Shown: one piece after another, positions 36,301-49,165 of the stretch | How the letters are laid out: each line of letters starts with the position of its first letter | How positions within the stretch are numbered: position 1 is the first letter of the stretch | Assembly (NCBI GenBank): GCA_033002965.1 | Contig: JAURVB010013853.1 | Coordinates: 1-64,000 of the forward strand | DNA length: 64,000 bases | From: Piper betle | Lineage: Eukaryota; Streptophyta; Magnoliopsida; Piperales; Piperaceae | Direction of reading: 5' to 3' | The notes under the pieces: model-generated | Told to the model about the DNA's origin: nothing | Seen by the model: the letters and a program-made list of their open reading frames with translations, nothing else | Databases searched by the model: none | Position numbers and translations under genes: made by a program

Positions 36301-37600
36301 ATATTTATATACCCTTGTTGTGGACAGGTTGGCCCCTATTGCACTTTTAGGGGAGATTCTGTCAGTTTTTTCGTAAAAAAATTAATGAATTTTTAATTAA
36401 AATTTCTTTCTGTTGCATTGTTTTGTTTTGCTTGCACATCATAGCATGCATGTAGGACTACGTTAGAACCCACGCATCCCATCCATGCATTTCATGTTTG
36501 CATCTCCATCTTGAGACATCGAGGGCGAATGGTTCGGTCGCCGGTGACATTTTCGGGTCAGTTTATGGGTGAGCCGAAACGGGGTGTTACACTAGGTGTA
36601 CACAGGCATGGACGCCGACAGGTGAACAAGGTCACAGGCTGGGTGGACACGACCATGGTCATGACTGGTTGGCCAAACGAATGCGGACAAGACCAAAATA
36701 GGTAAAGAGGCCCATCGGTCACTAACGGTGTCAGTCGCTGAAATTCATCAATGGCAGCAAGGCTGGGGTCGCTGCTTTTCCCGATCGACAGAGGAGGTAA
36801 ATGCGAAAGTGATAGCGATGGTGACCGACAAAGTCCGCCAGTCGACTGACTGTAAAATGGCTGGAAAGTGGTGTGAGAACAATAATAATATACACGCAAG
36901 TGAACAAGTAAATAAATAAATAAATAATTCAAAATTTAATATACATGAATAAGATTAATTAATAAGTAAAAATATAATTATAATAATAAATAACTATACA
37001 AGCATTCATCATAATCCATAAATATATAAATAACTAGAAATAAATAATAATGAATAAATAATAAATAAATGAATAAACAATAAATACCGAAAAATACTCA
37101 TTACATTAGGATATGTCAAATAATGTAAAAATGCATCTAAACTAGGGAGTCTCGAAGTATCGAAAATAGTCAAAAAACGGACGAAAATGGTTTCAAAATG
37201 GTTGAAAAAGGCAACCGAGTCAACTGGGCTGAACTAGGTCATATGAACTGAATCGAACCGAGTCGAGCCGAGTCAACTCGGGTTGGTTAACTAAATTGGT
37301 GGGCTAGGTTGGCTGGGCAGACACAGGCATGGACGCGGACAGGTGAACAGGGTCACAAGCTGGGTGGACACGGTCATGGTCATGATTGGTCAAGCAAACA
37401 AATGAGGACAAGACCGAATCAAGGGGCCCGACGGTCACCGATGGTGCTCATTGCCAGAAATCGTCAATGGTGGCGAGGTCACCGCTTTTCCCGATCGAGA
37501 AAGGAGGTAAAGGCAGAAGTGATGGTGGTGGTGATTGACAGATGCTAACCGGGTGCAACTACTAGATGTGACCCATTGGTTGTAAAATGGCCTAAAAGTG
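33320..37600 (+). repeat. Two tandem copies of a ~0.7-kb repeat, the first split by a solo LTR
   Basis: Unit 1 is 33320-33722 plus 36597-36880, and unit 2 is about 36885-37600. Shared landmarks in order: AT-rich tract with ACACGC, ATACTCATTACA, CTAAACTAGGGAGTCTC, GGCAACCGAGTCAA, GTTAACTAAATTGGT, then ACAGGCATGGACGC, GGTCACA and CTTTTCCCGATCGA. Unit 2 crosses the insertion point without the LTR. Confidence 0.8.
33723..36591 (+). mobile_element. Solo LTR, 2869 bp, long-LTR (gypsy-like) family
   Basis: It starts TGTAAAACCCGCGG and ends GGGGTGTTACA (TG...CA), flanked by a perfect 5-bp duplication CTAGG at 33718-33722 and 36592-36596. Layout: AT-rich arm, GACTCGAGTAGGAATCGAGTC at 34133, GC-rich cassette 34200-34850 (many CGCCGCCG words), then the 3' half (GCGTTAGCTTTTAGC, CTCGAGGATGAGATC, CACACATGTACCTACCGCG, GCATGCATGTAGGACTACGT). 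The overlapping GC-rich ORFs at 34004-34849 on both strands are cassette by-products. LTR length and 5-bp duplication suit Ty3/gypsy, but with no internal genes the superfamily is inferred. Confidence 0.85.
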
Positions 37601-38776
37601 GGCGAAATCGCCCTTGGTTATGGCAGCCATGGGAGGGTTAAAGGTGGTTTGAAAAGTTCGGCCTCAGCGAGGGGAAGACTTATGGGGTGACGATCAACGA
37701 TGTTCGGCCAACAACTAGTAGGAAAATGGCTAGAATGAGATGGAAATGCTACTGGGAAAGTGCGAATAGCCAGCGGTGATCGTAACCACGGCGGAGATCA
37801 AGGTTGGTCTCGAAAGGAAGATCTCGAAGAGGGCAAGTTGTCTGGGTGGTTGGCCTCACCGAAGGAGGCTTGCCGACACCAAAAAATCGCTCGATCGGTG
37901 ATAGCGGCGGTGAGAAATGGCCAAGAAAATGGCCCTACCAGCAACTATTGCGGCGGCACCAGTGCTGGTGCCGAGTCTGGATCAATTTAATATGTCTATG
38001 ATTTCATTCTTATTATAATTAGCAATAGTGGTAAAGTGATAAAGTAATTGTCTGTTACTTAATTAAGGTAAATTTCATTTCAATAAAACTACTAAATAGA
38101 TGGTTCTCTTTTTCCTAGAACAACTTTTTACACAACAAAAGAAGTAATTAATTAATACAATTAAATTTTCTTTTAAAATGGATCAATGCATTACAATAAA
38201 AAGAATAACAAAACAGAAGTTCAGCTGCAATAAACAAGTTTGTTTACGATCAATTATCTTTTAAACCCGAATTAACGACTAGTATGTTAGCATCCATTAA
38301 ATACCTTCAATGGTAATTTTTAGGTGTCATTACCCGATACATATATCTTATTAATTGGGTTTATTTTCCAAATAATAATATGTGAATGTGAAAACGAAGC
38401 AACTTATAGTCTACAATTATTGTAGCCTAACTATAATATGGCAAGGTGGGCATTTGTTGTGTCAGCTCTATTGTTGTGTCATCATGCATAAAATGGATCA
38501 GCCAACAAAAACAAAAGTCCACACAAGAATGAAAGCTTCAAGCTAATAGGATATGCAGTTGCCTTCATCGAGGATGAGATTCTATTTTTGGAGTCTACTT
38601 TCCATCCACATATTGACCCATATCATCTTTAACTATTGGCAACAAGTGATGCTAAGATCATACTTTAAGTTCTATAATTCTAAACTTAAGATTATAATAA
38701 TTCTTGCAAACCCTAATTTGATTGTGCCAACAAAACGGAAATCTTACCGATACCTTAATTAAGAACATAAAGATCT

Positions 38777-38808
<32 letters not shown>

Positions 38809-39893
38809 TATGTGCGTGTGCGTGCGCACGTGCCTGTCCGAGGGAGAGATTGCGCTTCTCTTCGAAGTCTAAGTGTCCTACTCAAGCAAATAGTCTAAAT
38901 AGTTTTGCCTTGGCTTCCACACTTCTGAATGATTGAATGTTGCTTAAGGTGTGGAAATGGCGACGATGAAGACAATCTCAACCATTCGTTGTGGGATCTA
39001 AAACTTGTCCATTTGTGTCTTCTTGTCTATTTATCTGAACCATTCATTGTAATACTGCACTAGTCTTGTTTTTGAGACAATTTTATTGTTAACTAATATT
39101 GAAGTTTTTTAGCTATCTAAATTAATCAATAGTAGCGCAATTACCTCCACAGTGTTATTAAATTTATGTGCAATTTTGAAGATGAATTTATGTTAAAAGT
39201 TTCAATTTCGTATTCATTGGTTCTTATAACCTTAACAAAGTTGTTAAGGTTGAATATTACAATTTTAATAATAAAATATTAATGGTCAAATTTGTGCACA
39301 AACCATTAACTACACCCTAATCAAAATGCCACAGCTGGTAAACCAATGTCATCAGTTGTCGGCGCGTGCTCTCATTCTGCCATTAAAAATTATATATAAT
39401 AAAGAAAAAGATTGATCGGTGAATCTTTCAAGAAATATACTCAGAATTAATTATGTTTTCTCTAAGATCATGGCAAGAAATTGCATTGGAGGTGGTTATG
39501 TTCTCAGTCTCAGATTCTCAAATGGGTTGTGGAAGATTGGAAACTCTGGCCGAATCACTAGCTACTTTTTGATTTTTTATATGTGAAAAATAAGCACAGA
39601 AAAAGATATCTATGGATGTTCAAACTTCTGAACTTCACGAGTGTACATCAACCCTAAGTATAACAATGCACGAAAATAGCTACTCATTTTTATAGTTCCA
39701 TATAAATGGTGAGTGTCATGATCCTTTGATTAATGTTCCACTGTTTAGGTATAAGTACCAATCAAGCCATTAGATTAATACCCACAATTTTGGCTCACTT
39801 ATCATATCATAGTTAGTTATAATAGCTAGTGTCTTATGCTTACTAATATCTAGTGGGTCCTGCCCAGATGTCACTTAGCTAATATCTTGATGA
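37601..39893. other. Intergenic DNA, no gene seen
   Basis: 37601-38000 continues GC-moderate repeat-like DNA and the rest is AT-rich. A (TA)n run lies at 38777-38798, followed by a CACACA/GTGCGTG alternating stretch that could form unusual DNA structure. Confidence 0.45.
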
Positions 39894-39901
39894 GCAACAA
39901 G

Positions 39902-40578
39902 TAGGGCTGCTAAACGAGCGAGCGAGCTGAGCTCGACTTGTGTTTGAACTCGGTTCGAGATTGAGTGAGTTTTGAATATGTATGCTCGAGCTCAGCTCGA
40001 ATATTAACTTGTGTTTGAACTCGGTTCGAGATCGAATGAGTTTTGAATATGTATGTTTGAGCTCGGCTCGAATATTTTTGTGTTATTCAAGCTCGATTCG
40101 AACTTGAATACACTTAAACTCCAACTCATTCATGACCTCGAAATCGGCTTGATTGTAAAGTTGAAAGCTCACTTAAAAAAGATGAAGTTAGGATGGATTG
40201 AACCCACAACTTCCAAGACGTTAACTTGAATACCAACCATCTAAGCTATCTCACTACTTTGTTATTATATTGTATATAAATAAATATAATTAATTACAAT
40301 TAAACTTATTAGTGTATATATATTTATATATAAAGAGCTATATTATTATATTATTTTATCGAGTCGAGTTCAAGTCGAGCTACGAGTCGAGTTCGAGTTA
40401 AGTTACGAGTCGAGTTCAAGTTATAACAGAGTCGAGTCGAATCGAATACTACCTTGCTCAAACTCGGCTCGAAGGATTCGAGTTTGAGCTCGAGTATTTA
40501 AATGTCGAGTTTCGAGTCGAGTCGAACCGAACCGAACGCTAAATGCTCACGAGCTGGCTCATTCAATTAGCAACCCTA
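39902..40578 (-). mobile_element. TAGGG...-ended hAT-type MITE with tRNA-like centre, full copy (677 bp)
   Basis: Ends TAGGGCTGCTAAACGAGCG and GCTCATTCAATTAGCAACCCTA are inverted repeats, flanked by a perfect 8-bp duplication GCAACAAG (39894-39901 and 40579-40586). On the minus strand the centre carries an A-box TAGCTTAGATGG (40237-40248) and a B-box GGTTCAATCC (40195-40204), 32 bases apart, as in tRNA genes and tRNA-derived SINEs. No ORF of note. Confidence 0.85.
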
Positions 40579-40586
40579 GCAACAAG

Positions 40587-43061
40587 AGCATAACTGTAGC
40601 TAGTCAATGATATATAGATATATACACAAGGGGCCATGATTAAGAGCAAAAGATAAACAATCTATTTGATATCATATTTTCATGAATAAATGTGAGTGGA
40701 GAAGAAGAATGCCAAGATTAATTCTCATTAATATTGTTTGTTCATATATTTGATTAGGGGAAATAATAAAAATTGACTTTCTTGATGTATTTACCTTCAA
40801 CATAGACATGCATGCAACACAAGTTATTATATGTTGAAGCAAGGTAAGAAGAAAGAATTAAGATGCAATGTGTTTCCTCACTACAAATTCAGAAACATCC
40901 GATTTGCCAATGGTGCAAAAATTACACTTCTATATAAAAGTGTAGACTACAACATTTGTTTAGAGTGTCATGGCAAATAGTACGTCCATGTAAGGTATTT
41001 TATTGTTTAGTAAATGTACTTTATGACAAATGGTTTATGCGCGCATTTTTAATTGTATGCAAAAATCTCTCTCAAACAAACGGGTAAATTTGTCATGGAA
41101 GTATGTATCTATTGAAATGCATTGAATGAAGCTGTTTATAAATATATGAAACGCATATTTTCTTTTACTTTAATCTTTAAATTAGGCAAGGTTTTCTTCC
41201 AATTACCCCATGTTGAGGTATAAGTTTTTCTTAAAAAATTTAAGAATAAATTAAGTTAACAATACCTTATTTATATTTAACTTGTAAATTTGAATAGCTT
41301 TTATGTTATTCAAAAGAATGCACAAAATTAAGATAGTGAAATCCTTGCGTGCATTCCACACTTTATTTTCTTTCACTTCAAACTTAGTTTGCTAGCAACA
41401 TCTTTTGTCAACAATGCTTTTAAATGGGCAACCAATATGGTAATGACACCATTAAACAACCTAACCAACATTCATTTAACAATTTTATCAATATTAAAAG
41501 TTTTATCTAGCTTCTAATCTTTATGGTAGCCAAACTAGATCTTACGTGAAGTCATCATCCTTAATGTCAAATGTATCATGAGTACAAATCATAATGATAT
41601 ATTTAACAAAATATAATAATGTATATAATTATGTTAAATGTATTGTTTGTGATTAAGTGTGGCATTATTTGTCATTGTCAAATAGTATGACTTTTGTTAG
41701 TACTAAACTACTAGATTAAAGTAAAGTGTTTGTAAGAAATTAAATTCTCAAAAATAGTGTCTTGTCAACTGTTTAAGAACTTTTAGATTGTTTACCGTAC
41801 ACTTTCATTTTATTGACATATATTTCCGGGTCCTATGCCCCTTTTATTGTATTATTACGATACCGGATTAATTAACAGTCGTCTTGTCAACCACTAAAAA
41901 AATCAAATAATTTTCTTTATTTTTGGCTATTTTAAATCTCGGTCCGGCTAAAATAAATTCTAAAACCCCGTCAAGTCTAAAATAAATTCTAAAATCTCGG
42001 TTCGACTAAAAAATTAAATATCAAATTTTCCTATTTGACTTTACTATTAATTTTGCAACAAAATGTTTAATTAAGTTGTAGATGACAATTAGAAAGCTTA
42101 AAGGGGGACAGATGTGCTGGAAATAATAAGTACATACATTTCACTTCAATATATCTTGCCAAGCTTGGCCCAACCACTTTATCAACACACATGATAATGT
42201 TCTCATCTGTGACGCAATTGTGCATGAGAAGATTAAACAACAGTAGCAAGGAAAACTGCGTCAAGGGATCGCTCCCACACAAGCTACTCATTCTTCATTT
42301 TTCAATCAGTATATGCAGAGTATCTTGGCAGCTTGAACTCCACTTTTTTGTTGAAATTTTCCAGCCCAATGGCTATGGAACACCAACGCGCAGTTTTTCA
42401 TGTTATTTTGGTTTTGGGTTGATGTGACTTTTTAAAAATGAGGAACACTGGTTTTTAATCATCCTTGTCTCCAAGTTTGTCCCTCGACCTCTTTTGAAGC
42501 GTTCTGATGGATGATGAGAACTCCAAGTTGTGGCGACGACGGAATCAGAACCCACCCCGATAAAAACAATTGCAGTGGATGCCAATGACCCAAGTGGCTC
42601 CAGCATTGGGCCATGTTTCATCATTTCTTGAGCCCTTGATTTAGATTGGATACATTTCTTGGGCCCTGTTGGATGTCTATCATATATACATGTATATGCC
42701 TAAGAACAAGAACATCTAAGATGGATGGCAAAGTAACCACTTTGGTCACCTCTGTTTCTTGCTGCTCGCTTTGTGAATTTTTTCCTCCTGGGAAGAGTAA
42801 CATAAGATTGGGCAACTTTTGGCTACAAAACATGGCGTATGAGTTTGTGCATTGGTGCGAGTAACAAGGAGAAAAATTGATCTAATAGAATCGGGAAAAA
42901 ATAACGAAACTTTGGGCTTTGAGATAACTTTAAGGACTAAATTAAAGTTGTGAAGCTTCATTATGAATAAATTTGGCACGTTAGAAGGATTGTGAGCCTC
43001 CTTTAAGATCGTCAATACTACAATAAACTACTCTATGATAAATCTAAATCTTCATTCATCT
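40587..43061. other. AT-rich intergenic DNA, no gene seen
   Basis: Short ORFs only (42067-43015, both strands, overlapping, no domains). A small direct repeat TAAAATAAATTCTAAAA occurs near 41950 and 41980. Confidence 0.4.
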
Positions 43062-44410
43062 CACTAGTAGAAAAATGACTTTCAGCCACGGCTAAACTAT
43101 CCACCGGTTTAGTTATGGCAAATTAGTTATTGCTTTGTCATCATTTAGGTGTGGCAAAATTTAACCACGGTCCATGGGATTAGCCACCAATAGCTATGGG
43201 AGTTGCCAATTTTTTTAACAGAAAGAACACAAGGATAGCATCTTTGCGGTGCAAAATTCAATTTTTTTAAAATACTTTTGTCACTACTCTGCCACTGCAA
43301 ATATTATCGCCGTTGGTGGTGGCAATTATTAAAATATTTTTTATATAAAAAAACGCAGGGTTAGCCATAGCTTGCGGTGACAATATTCAATTATGTTAAA
43401 AAAATTAGTCATTGTTTGGCCACTGCTAAGCAGTAACAAAATTTAACCACAGGATTAGCCACCGCCAAATATAGCTATTATTATTTTTTATTAAATAAAA
43501 AATGAGAATAACCGCTACTTGCAGTGACAATATTCAATTTTTCAAAAAAACTTAGCCACTACTTTTCCATCGCTTGGCTGTGGCAAAATATAACCATAGG
43601 AATTACTATGGCTAGAGGTGGCAATATTCAATTTTTTTAAAACAAATTATTTTGGACAAAAAATTTCCCAGCCATTTATTTTTAATTAAAAAAAATTATT
43701 TGGGTGGAAAATTTCCCACCTATTTATTTTTAATTAAAATGGGTTGCGGAATTCATTAAAGGTTGCATATACATTAAGGGCTGCATTTTTCAACACGCAA
43801 CCATAAAGGTTCTGTGCGCAAACGTATGCACATAGCTTGGCTATAGAGCTAGTGGCCCCGTACCACTCACCCTTGCCACCGCCTACCTTTGCCACCTGTC
43901 CACGCCAGCACCTCCACCCTCGCTCCCCGCCCTCACCTCTGCCCTCACTCACCGCCTAGCCTACGGCCATCACTTCGCCACCGCCTCTGCCCTCCTACCC
44001 CACCACATTAGCATCACCCCGTCGGGTCCCCACCGCCTCCTCACCCCTTCCGGCCAACGCATTGCCTCCGCCCTAACCTCCCACTCCCAATCCACCCATT
44101 GTCGTGCCACCTCACTGACCCACCGGGCGAGATATTTTTTGATTATTTAATTTAAAGTTGCCACAGGGAGCGGTGGCTAAATGAATATTTTGTTATTTAT
44201 TTTTTCACAAATTTATCTCGGGAGTTGCCGCGGGTGAGCGTGGCTAAGTTTAACCATGGCATCCGGTGACAATAACCGGTTTCACCCCGCAGCATTGCCA
44301 CTGTGTCCCAAGTGGCTTTTCCCAGTGGCAAACTAAAATTTGCCACAACAAAAAGCCCGTTTGCCAGCAAATGGGCTTTTTTAATAATGTCCTTAATTGC
44401 CTTCAAATGG
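43062..44410 (+). mobile_element. CACTA (En/Spm) transposon end with subterminal repeats
   Basis: It starts CACTAGTAGAAAAATGAC, the classical plant CACTA terminus. The following 1.3 kb carries many inverted and direct copies of GTGGCAAAATTTAACCAC- and TTAGCCAC-type words, as in CACTA subterminal regions that bind transposase. A matching CTAGTG end was not found downstream and no transposase is present, so this is one end of a truncated or non-autonomous element. Confidence 0.65.
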
Positions 44411-45398
44411 CATGGCTAATTAAGTTAATCCCTAATATTTTATAATTAACCCCCTAATAAGCCTACTTATTCATACCAAACAGGACTAAAGGCTAATTAG
44501 AAATAAGAGATTTAGTACTAAACAACAAATTACCAATCTGGAATCTAAACAAAATTCAAGAATCACCAAAAATTCAACAACAGAGACCCACACATGACAA
44601 AATGACGACTTAATTTGTCTAGAAAGCTTAAACTTTGGTGTTGAGGTACATTTTCATGAGCATACAAGAATTTGTCAATTCAATGCAGATTATTATGGCT
44701 TGATGGTGGGTATCAATTTAGCACTTTAGCTTAACAGATGCACCACACTGGGAGAAAGAAAACATATGAAATAACTACGACTATATTTAGCTTTCTATAT
44801 ATTACTTTACCATGTACTAATTCTTTGACAAGGGCACCAACCTCTATAAACAAGATATGCATGATATCTGCATCAGGAAGGATACAGCGTAGCAGGATAA
44901 ACCATTTGATGGAAATACGTAAAATGGATATTTATTTTTATCATGATGTACCTTATGTATGTGGAAAATATCTTATTCCTTCATTTTAGATTTTATGAAC
45001 TCAAGTTCTTGACATTTGAAATATATTGGCCAAGATAGCAAAAACGAAAATTACGCATATTTTGGGAGAGCACAATTTCCCGCAAATGATATCCACAAAA
45101 CAGATTAGAAAAGAAAATTTTATTGATCAAAGCTGTTTATGGTACATTTGGATCTTCTACAAGCTGTTCAAACTGAAGTCCCATAATACACATTAATGGA
45201 ATTTGCAATTCTCTGAGAAGAAATAAACGTGACCAAGAACGGGAATGTTGTCCCAGCTACAAGCAGCTCCAATTTGTGAACCACACTATATATCTTATGA
45301 TTCACATCCATACATTTACACAAACGCATCTTATAAAGTTCTTTCTAATAACCAATTCTCAGAAGTACCCGTTTCTCAACTAACTAGAAGAGAAGCAA
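44411..45398. other. Intergenic DNA and 3' flank of the zinc-finger gene
   Basis: No gene is seen. The part next to 45398 should include the 3' UTR of the minus-strand gene. Confidence 0.4.
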
Positions 45399-46196
45399 TC
45401 ACATTCTTGAATTGAATCCCAATCTAAGATCTAGTGATATCTCAGAGGAAGGTTCTCGAGCATCTTCCATTGAAGCTGGCAAGTTAAGATCCCAACCATG
45501 ACAAGCCTTTGATTCCCCTTTGCCATGACCAACACTATGAACATCGCAAGCTCTTGCAAAACACCCCTTCACATTCCTATGGCTGGCCCTATGGCCCCCA
45601 AGCGCCTGTCGGGAGTTGAACACCTTCTTGCACGACGAACACTCGAACCGGCTATTCGACGTCGACGTCGACACCTCCCCTGCCTCCTCCGGCGAGCCAT
45701 GGCACTTCTTGTGGTGCAACTCCGGCCGCCGGCCCCTGGATAGCATCATCAAGCACTCAGCTGCCTCGCGCTCCTCATCATTGGGTTTCGCCGATTTCGG
45801 AAATTTCTTGGACGAAAACCATTTTATCTCCTTTGAAGTCGCCGGAGTGTGTGAATTATCGGGCGGGTTGATCCCCCGCCACCCCCTCTCGGGGTGGCAC
45901 CTCATGTGCCCAAACAGCGCCTTCCACGACCGGAACCTCTTGCCACACTCGGTGCATGGCCGCGCGTGACTATCTGCTACACACTCCGTCCTCCTCCTCC
46001 GTCGGACCGGCTCCTCAGCCTGCCCCGGAGTGAGATCTTGGACGTGTCGCTTTGTGGGCCTCTGCTTTTGATCGTCCCTTCTCTCGAATTCACTGCCGCC
46101 GCCTTCGCTGCCGCCGGCGGTAACGTCGGAGCTGGCTTGACTGTCCGGAGTAGGCGAAGCGGCGACATGGGAAGTAGGATTGTGATCCATGAACAT
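45399..46196 (-). CDS. Two-finger C2H2 zinc-finger repressor with EAR motifs (ZAT-like)
   Basis: This intronless gene of 265 codons starts at the ATG at 46196 (MFMDHN; the next Met at 46190 is also possible). Finger 1 is CTECGKRFRSWKALFGHMRCH, of the SWKALFGH type followed by PERGWRGINPP. Finger 2 is FECSSCKKVFNSRQALGGH, with the plant-specific QALGGH helix. A basic PVRRRRRTE stretch may be a nuclear signal. The C-terminus has two EAR-type repression motifs, WDLNLPA and ISLDLRLGF. Such proteins are nuclear DNA-binding repressors, often in stress or developmental responses. Length and intron-free structure are usual for the family. The GC-rich ORFs on the plus strand at 45525-46253 are antisense shadows. 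I cannot say which ZAT member this is. Confidence 0.88.
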   Translation of the reverse strand: MFMDHNPTSHVAASPTPDSQASSDVTAGGSEGGGSEFERRDDQKQRPTKRHVQDLTPGQAEEPVRRRRRTECVADSHARPCTECGKRFRSWKALFGHMRCHPERGWRGINPPDNSHTPATSKEIKWFSSKKFPKSAKPNDEEREAAECLMMLSRGRRPELHHKKCHGSPEEAGEVSTSTSNSRFECSSCKKVFNSRQALGGHRASHRNVKGCFARACDVHSVGHGKGESKACHGWDLNLPASMEDAREPSSEISLDLRLGFNSRM

Positions 46197-46199
46197 CAA

Positions 46200-47690
46200 A
46201 CAAGATTGCCCAAGAAGAAGAAGAGCTTGAGCAAGATTGAAGCTTGCAGTTAAGAGCGTAGTTCTTGACGGTTATGCACGTAAATGGTTATATGCAGTTT
46301 CCTTCGGATTTTGGAGTAACGAATGAATAATATTTTTTACATGCGCCGTCCCATTGTGGTCGCCATCGGTTGGATGGGAGCGGACCTGGCAAGAGTTGCA
46401 TGTGGCGTTTCCAAGGATGGCGTTTGTGGAAAATTTTAGTGCCTTGTGGCACCGATTCGAGGACCATGGGTCGTGGACAATACACACGAACGTGTGGTTG
46501 AGAGAACCGGTTTGGAGGATTGGGTCGAGGATAAGGACCAACCCGGCTTGGGGTTAGTTAAGAGTAATTATGACTCGAGTTTTTAACTGGGGTAAATCAA
46601 GGTCCAATTCGGTATCTTTTATCGCTTGAATAATTTGTATATATCTCTATCGTAATTAGTTTAGATTGTGTAGTGGAGAATCAAATGAAGATATTGTGAT
46701 CCTGCGGGTTCAACAAATAATATGTAGTTTAAAATAAGTTTGTTTTTCAGTCATGGTTCGGTCTTATGATGATCAGGTATTGGGTTAGCATTTAAATTAA
46801 TTGGTAGTTCAGTTGGAAACTTTCGAAACATCATAAAATTTCAGCCATGGGTCGGCCAAGGGTGGGTTTGTTTTATATAATTTGCTATTTTTTTAAATCA
46901 GCGGATTAAATTTAGTTACAAAATATTTAATATTTATTCGACTTGAAATAATCAACTGTACGCCCTTACCACTAATTTGTACTAGATTACCACTCTTTCA
47001 GTAAATAATAGTTTATTTATATATAAAAATTTCTTATTTTCCACAAAAAAGTTTATAAAAGCATTTCATTTAATTTGATTTTATAAAAAAATTTTATTTT
47101 TAAAATCTAATCTTTTCTTTTTCAAAAGAAAAAACAAGTCGGTTTAGTATGGTTGACAACGGTCTCCAATCGCCCCTATTCAGAATACACTTCCAAAGTT
47201 ACGGTGGATATTAGATAAGGCATTGTTTATGTCTTTCTACTTAACCTCAGTCAAAAAGTCAGTCGTCCATGGTTAAAATTCTTCGATCAAGTTAGTCATA
47301 GTCAGACATGGTCAAAATTCGGTTAATATAGAAAATTATTTTCATCTCATATTTATTTTATTATCTAATTATTTTTTTCATTACAAATATTTTTTTCTCA
47401 CAAATAACTAATATCTCATTTATATAATTATTATCGTTTCTATTTTTTAAAGTTTCTCTCATGTTAATTAGCATAAAAATTAAAATTATTATTTTTAAAT
47501 ATTTAAATAAATAAATATTACATTATAATGAGAAAATTCAAAAATAAGATTAATGTGAAATTTGTGGTTAGATGTGTGTCAAATAAGTCATCTACTAAAA
47601 ATGAAAGTTCATCAAGTATTTATTTTATTGGTGGCCGAAGTAGGAGATTACAATGAGTAAGCAAGTTGATTATGAAATGTTTATCAAATG
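46200..47690. other. Promoter-side flank and AT-rich DNA
   Basis: 46200-46560 is moderately GC-rich with an unassigned ORF (46354-46557). The rest is AT-rich, with no gene seen. Confidence 0.35.
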
Positions 47691-47695
47691 AGGCA

Positions 47696-47972
47696 ACACA
47701 AATTGATTTGAAGAATTATTTGGATAAACTAATTATTCTTTTTCTAGATAGAGTAGATAAATTTGATATATTATCACGGTAGAGATTAAACATAGTAAAA
47801 TATTATATTTTAGAAAAAAATACTCACAATATTTTAGTCATTCATATGTTAAACAATGCTTTTGAATCGACATTTAGTATCGGAGAATAAACAATTAGCT
47901 CAACTAAGAATAATTTGAACCTAAAAATATTTGAAGCTTTGATACGTGTTCAAAATGGGTTGATGAGTAAAT
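47696..47972 (+). pseudogene. hAT transposase C-terminal dimerisation fragment
   Basis: One frame reads LKNYLDKLIILFLDR, FDILSR-stop-RLNIVKYYILEK, HNILVIHMLNNAFESTFSIG, a second stop, then NLKIFEALIRVQNGLMS. This is the hATC signature (WW.. then A.ES.FS.G.. and L....EAL.C...W). Two stops replace conserved residues. No ORF longer than 60 codons remains. Confidence 0.7.
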
Positions 47973-49165
47973 ATAAAGATAATTCATATTTTATATTATT
48001 TTATATTCATGCATTTTCTATTTTTGACATATTTTTTAACATATGTTCTTCTCTTGTTATTATATTTTTTTATTTGTAGAAAAATAATCAAGTTCATGAT
48101 CATATTTATTTGGAATAATTAATATTAAAGAATAATAATATATTGATGATTGTGTTGATGAAGATAGTATTCCAACATCTTCATGTCTATAATGAACATG
48201 TGAGAATGTTATATTTAATTATTATTCTTTTAATATTTATAAAATATTTTTACAAGCAATTAACTCTTTTATAGATTTTTTTATATAGGTGAACTACAAT
48301 AAATGAAGAATTAACTATTAAAATTTTTTGTCTTAAAAGTATATGCAATATTAGAGTATATTTTGACGTTAAAGATTATTTTAAAGCTTATATGCATTGA
48401 TTGTTGTTTGTTTGACTTAGAAATGTATAGGAGCAAAACTTTGAAAATTTATTAAATTATAGTATTAATTGAGTGTATTTTAATTATATAGTAAATAATT
48501 TGATATGCTTGTTAATGTGAATGTATTATTCTAAATTCTTAAATATGAGGATAATTTTTATTTTTTTTATGTAAGTCATTTTGAGTTATTTTAGATATTA
48601 AATATCAATTATATATATAAACTTAATTAATTTTAATGTATATTATGATTTTAATTTTTTATATATAATATAATATTAACCTTATAAATATTATATTATT
48701 GATATTTAGGCTCATTCGGTCGTTCGGTTAGAAAAAAAAATCCAAAATTAGTTTATTTTTATTGGGTCGAATTCGGCGTGCCACTCCTATCCAAAGCCGT
48801 CAAATATTCCATGACCAGTGTTAGTGCCGGTGGACATGTGAGGATTCCAATTCTATGACGGAGAAATCCAAGAAATGGATTTCTATATACTCCTCAGCCT
48901 CCGCCGCCACCTCCGCCGTCGTCACCATCGCCGCCAGCATCATCGCCGTGCCCACTCTCCCCTCCACATCCCTTTGTCGAAGTCTTGACCGCTCTCGGAG
49001 GTCATCATCCATGGCAGCCGCTGCAACGCCCCCACAACCCCATTCTCCCTCAAACAACCATGGCCGCTCCTTCAATGGCCATGGCCTTCCCTAGCCCCGC
49101 CAATGCAGAAAAGGAGCGATCTTGGCACGTCTGGTTGAGTTCTACTTCGATCGGATGCAGGATCC
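47973..49165. other. AT-rich spacer, then the GC-rich leader of the PPR relic
   Basis: 47973-48780 is AT-rich with nothing recognised. 48860-49165 is GC-rich and probably the former 5' region of the PPR gene. ORFs in other frames there are shadows. Confidence 0.4.

Noticed and set aside
45525..46253. Plus-strand ORFs opposite the zinc-finger gene
   Set aside because: They are antisense shadows of a GC-rich exon. The minus frame carries both zinc fingers and EAR motifs.
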